In this document: in pieces, positions 61,943-64,000 of the stretch | Numbering within the stretch: the stretch's first letter is position 1 | Layout: every line of letters starts with the position of its first letter | Assembly (NCBI RefSeq): GCF_907177275.1 | Contig: NZ_CAJSLV010000001.1 | Location: forward strand, 62,001-126,000 | DNA length: 64,000 bases | Source of the DNA: Actinacidiphila cocklensis | Lineage (GTDB): Bacteria; Actinomycetota; Actinomycetes; Streptomycetales; Streptomycetaceae | Direction: 5' to 3' | Notes under the pieces: model-generated | Database searches by the model: none | Told to the model about the DNA's origin: nothing | The model's input: the letters and a program-made list of their open reading frames with translations, nothing else | Program-made: the position numbers and the translations under genes

Positions 61943-62764
61943 TCAGGCGTTGATGAAGGCGAGGAGGTCGGCGTGGAAGGCGTCCTTGAAGGAGCCGACC
62001 AGGCCGTGCGGGGCGCCGGGGTAGACGCGCAGGGTGGCGTCCTTGAGGAGTTCGGCCGAGCGCAGGCCGGCGGCGCCGATGGGGACGATCTGGTCGTCGT
62101 CGCCGTGGGCGACCAGGACCGGGATGTCGATGCTCTTGAGGTCGTCGGTGAAGTCGGTCTCGGAGAACTGGGCGATGCAGTCGTAGGCGGCTTTCAGCCC
62201 GGCCTGCATGCTGATGCGCCAGAAGTCGTGGCGTACGCCCTCGGAGACGGTGTGGCCCTCGCGGTTGGCGCCGTAGAAGGGGATGGCAAGGTCGGCGTAG
62301 AACTGGGCGCGGTCGCGCGCGACGCCGTCGCGGATGCTGTCGAAGGCCGAGCGGGGCAGGCCGCCGGGGTTGGCCTCGGTCTGGAGCATCAGCGGGGGGA
62401 CGGCGCCGAGCAGGACGGCCCTGGTGGTGCGGGCGGTGCCGTGGCGGCCGAGATAGCGGGTGACCTCGCCGCCGCCGGTGGAGTGCCCCACCAGGACGGC
62501 GTCGTGCAGGTCGAGGTGTTCGATGAGCTGGGCCAGGTCGTCGGCGTAGGTGTTCATGCGGTGGCCGGTCCAGCCGTTGTCGGAGCGCCCGTGGCCGCGA
62601 CGGTCGTGGGCGATGGCGCGGAAGCCGTGCTCGGCGACCAGCCGCATCTGCTCGGCCCATGCCTCACCGGACAGCGGCCAGCCGTGGCTGAACACCACGG
62701 GCCGGCCCTGTCCCCAGTCGGTGTAGTGGATCGTGGTGCCGTCGGAGACGGTGAACGTGCTCAT
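61943..62764 (-). CDS. Alpha/beta hydrolase, non-haem chloroperoxidase/esterase type
   Basis: 273 residues, the usual length of this group. [30 protein letters not shown], the nucleophile elbow VGHSTGGGE and the late [12 protein letters not shown] give the Ser-His-Asp triad environment, with [15 protein letters not shown] carrying the Asp. These enzymes act as esterases and, with acetate, as perhydrolases. No signal peptide. AAGGAGAA lies upstream of the ATG. Confidence 0.88.
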   Translation of the reverse strand: MSTFTVSDGTTIHYTDWGQGRPVVFSHGWPLSGEAWAEQMRLVAEHGFRAIAHDRRGHGRSDNGWTGHRMNTYADDLAQLIEHLDLHDAVLVGHSTGGGEVTRYLGRHGTARTTRAVLLGAVPPLMLQTEANPGGLPRSAFDSIRDGVARDRAQFYADLAIPFYGANREGHTVSEGVRHDFWRISMQAGLKAAYDCIAQFSETDFTDDLKSIDIPVLVAHGDDDQIVPIGAAGLRSAELLKDATLRVYPGAPHGLVGSFKDAFHADLLAFINA

Positions 62765-62828
62765 CTGGGTTCTCCTTGCAAGGTGGCGGGAATCGGTCCG
62801 CTGTGTGCGAACGGGCGGGCGGCGCGGC

Positions 62829-63665
62829 TTACAGGGAGCGGCGCAGGAAGGCCAGCGCGGTGTCGGCGACCTGCCGCCAGCCGGCGTCGATGGTGAGGGA
62901 GTGCCCGCGTCCGGGCACCGCGACGATCTCGGTGACGCCGGGGTTGCGCGCCTGCTTGGTGTAGCCGGCCTGGGCGATCGCGGGCGGTACGGTGTGGTCG
63001 TGGTCGGTGGTGATCACCAGCAGCGGGCCCCGCCCGGGGTTGCCGGTGTCGACCTTGGCCTCGGTCCACGGGTTGATGTTGGCGGTGGCCGCCTGGAAGA
63101 TCGGCTTTCCGGCACCCGGCACGCAGTAGGCGGTGTACAGCTCGTGCGCCTCGTCCTCGGTGACGGCGTTGGCGAAGGCGTACCGGAACTGGTCGTAGGT
63201 CAGGGGCACGGCCCGGTGCAGGTTGGCCGGATTTCCCAGGACCGGCGCAGAGGAGCGCAGCGCGGCGAACGGCAGCGGCAGGACGCCGCGGAAGGGGGCG
63301 GGGCTGATCGCGACGGTGGACCGGGACAGGCCACGGCCGGCGAGGATCTGCACGAGCAGTCCGCCGAAGGAGTGGCCCACCAGTGCCGGGGCGCGTTCCA
63401 GACGGCCGACGAGGTCGGCCAGGTGGTCGGCGATCTGCCCGACGCTCTTGCCGGCGAACACCTGCGGGTGGGCCTGGGCCTCGTCCACGCTGTCGGGGTC
63501 GTCGGGCCAGCCGAGCAGGACCGGCGCGTAGCCGGCGTCGGCGAACAGGGCAGCCCACCGGTCCCAGCTGCCCGGCAGCAGCCACAGGCCGTGCACGAAC
63601 ACCACCGGCGGCCGCCCCGAGGCATTGGCCCGGGTGATCTGTTCGAGGTCATGGGTGAAGGTCAT
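62829..63665 (-). CDS. Alpha/beta hydrolase
   Basis: 278 residues. [19 protein letters not shown], the nucleophile elbow [25 protein letters not shown] and the late His in [14 protein letters not shown] outline the fold. Substrate unknown. It starts 36 nt after the stop of the AraC-type regulator on the same strand, which is likely its regulator or operon partner. No good ribosome binding site is visible before the ATG. Confidence 0.82.
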   Translation of the reverse strand: MTFTHDLEQITRANASGRPPVVFVHGLWLLPGSWDRWAALFADAGYAPVLLGWPDDPDSVDEAQAHPQVFAGKSVGQIADHLADLVGRLERAPALVGHSFGGLLVQILAGRGLSRSTVAISPAPFRGVLPLPFAALRSSAPVLGNPANLHRAVPLTYDQFRYAFANAVTEDEAHELYTAYCVPGAGKPIFQAATANINPWTEAKVDTGNPGRGPLLVITTDHDHTVPPAIAQAGYTKQARNPGVTEIVAVPGRGHSLTIDAGWRQVADTALAFLRRSL

Positions 63666-63701
63666 GCCCCGGACGTTAGGAAGGCGATGACTGCGCGGGC
63701 A

Positions 63702-64000
63702 TCAGTCGGCTGACCGTGCCGCCGCCCGGAAGTCTTTGGGCAGCACTCCGTAGGCGCGGTGGAAGCGGCGGGTGAAGTAGCTCGGGTCGGTGAATCCCCA
63801 GGTGCGGGCTATCGCGGCGATGGTGCGGTGGCGTTTGCCCGCGGCAGCCAGGTCGCGGCGAGCGCCCTCCAGCCGCTGGGCGATGATCCACTGCTCCAGG
63901 CTGATGCCGCCGGCGCGCAGCAGCAGGTACAGGGAGCGCTGTGACAGGTGGTGGACCGCGGCCAGGCGCGCAGGGGTCAGGTCGGGGTCCGTCAGGTGCT
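63702..64000 (-). CDS. AraC-family transcriptional regulator (N-terminus outside window)
   Basis: The last ~99 residues of the gene are visible, ending at the TGA at 63704-63702. They contain both helix-turn-helix elements of the AraC DNA-binding domain: LTPARLAAVHHLSQRSLYL, EQWIIAQRLEGARRDL and TIAAIARTWGFTDPSYFTRR followed by FHRAYGVLPKDFR. The gene starts beyond 64000, so its ligand domain is unseen. It probably controls the adjacent hydrolase genes. Confidence 0.88.
   Translation of the reverse strand, partial: HLTDPDLTPARLAAVHHLSQRSLYLLLRAGGISLEQWIIAQRLEGARRDLAAAGKRHRTIAAIARTWGFTDPSYFTRRFHRAYGVLPKDFRAAARSAD

Overview
The window is high-GC actinobacterial DNA, most likely from Streptomyces or a close relative in the Streptomycetaceae. 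The support is GC-rich third codon positions, frequent GTG/TTG starts behind GGAGG-type ribosome binding sites, Tat lipoproteins, and typical families (SpoIIE/PP2C phosphatase, BTAD/SARP regulator, many secreted hydrolases). No rRNA, tRNA, CRISPR array or intact mobile element was seen. All calls come from reading translations and motifs by eye; no database search was run.

Layout. 1-1148 (-) is the visible part of a GAF-PP2C phosphatase. 1481-14539 (+) is a galactoside cluster: secreted GH27 alpha-galactosidase with a lectin-like propeller, an ABC importer (binding protein plus two permeases), a cytoplasmic GH36 alpha-galactosidase, an SDR that fits galactose dehydrogenase, a GntR/FadR regulator, galactonate dehydratase (DgoD), a mutarotase-like protein, KDPGal aldolase and a KDG/KDGal kinase. 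Together they make a nearly complete De Ley-Doudoroff route from alpha-galactosides to pyruvate and glyceraldehyde-3-phosphate. A short motif, ATTAGYAAT, sits exactly 5 bp before a TTGAC element in front of both the secreted enzyme and the importer operon.

14866-30623 carries a secreted M4 metalloprotease, a DUF389 fragment, a GH15 enzyme, a cyclase-family protein, a membrane protein, gluconokinase, a GMC oxidoreductase, a minus-strand run SDR / NDH-2 / CydA / CydB (an alternative aerobic respiratory branch), and two small membrane proteins. 30624-33450 is a worn region: two SHOCT pieces, a CMD-like protein, a TetR helix-turn-helix fragment, and a chimeric protease pseudogene.

33632-57315 is a protease island. 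A large BTAD-AAA-TPR (SARP-type) regulator is followed by a TusA-like protein and three giant secreted S53 (sedolisin) proteases with kelch propellers, one S8 subtilase, and two TrmB-LuxR-type regulators. Three promoters in the island have a tandem NGGTAAY heptamer with an 11-bp period, 10 bp before a -10-like hexamer. This is the geometry of SARP binding sites, so the local SARP is the natural candidate to bind them. This is the most interesting system in the window.

57446-64000 (all -) holds a DinB-like protein, an SDR, a DHA2 MFS exporter lying between remnants of an IS481-type and a Tn3-type transposase, three alpha/beta hydrolases and the 3' end of an AraC regulator gene that runs off the window.
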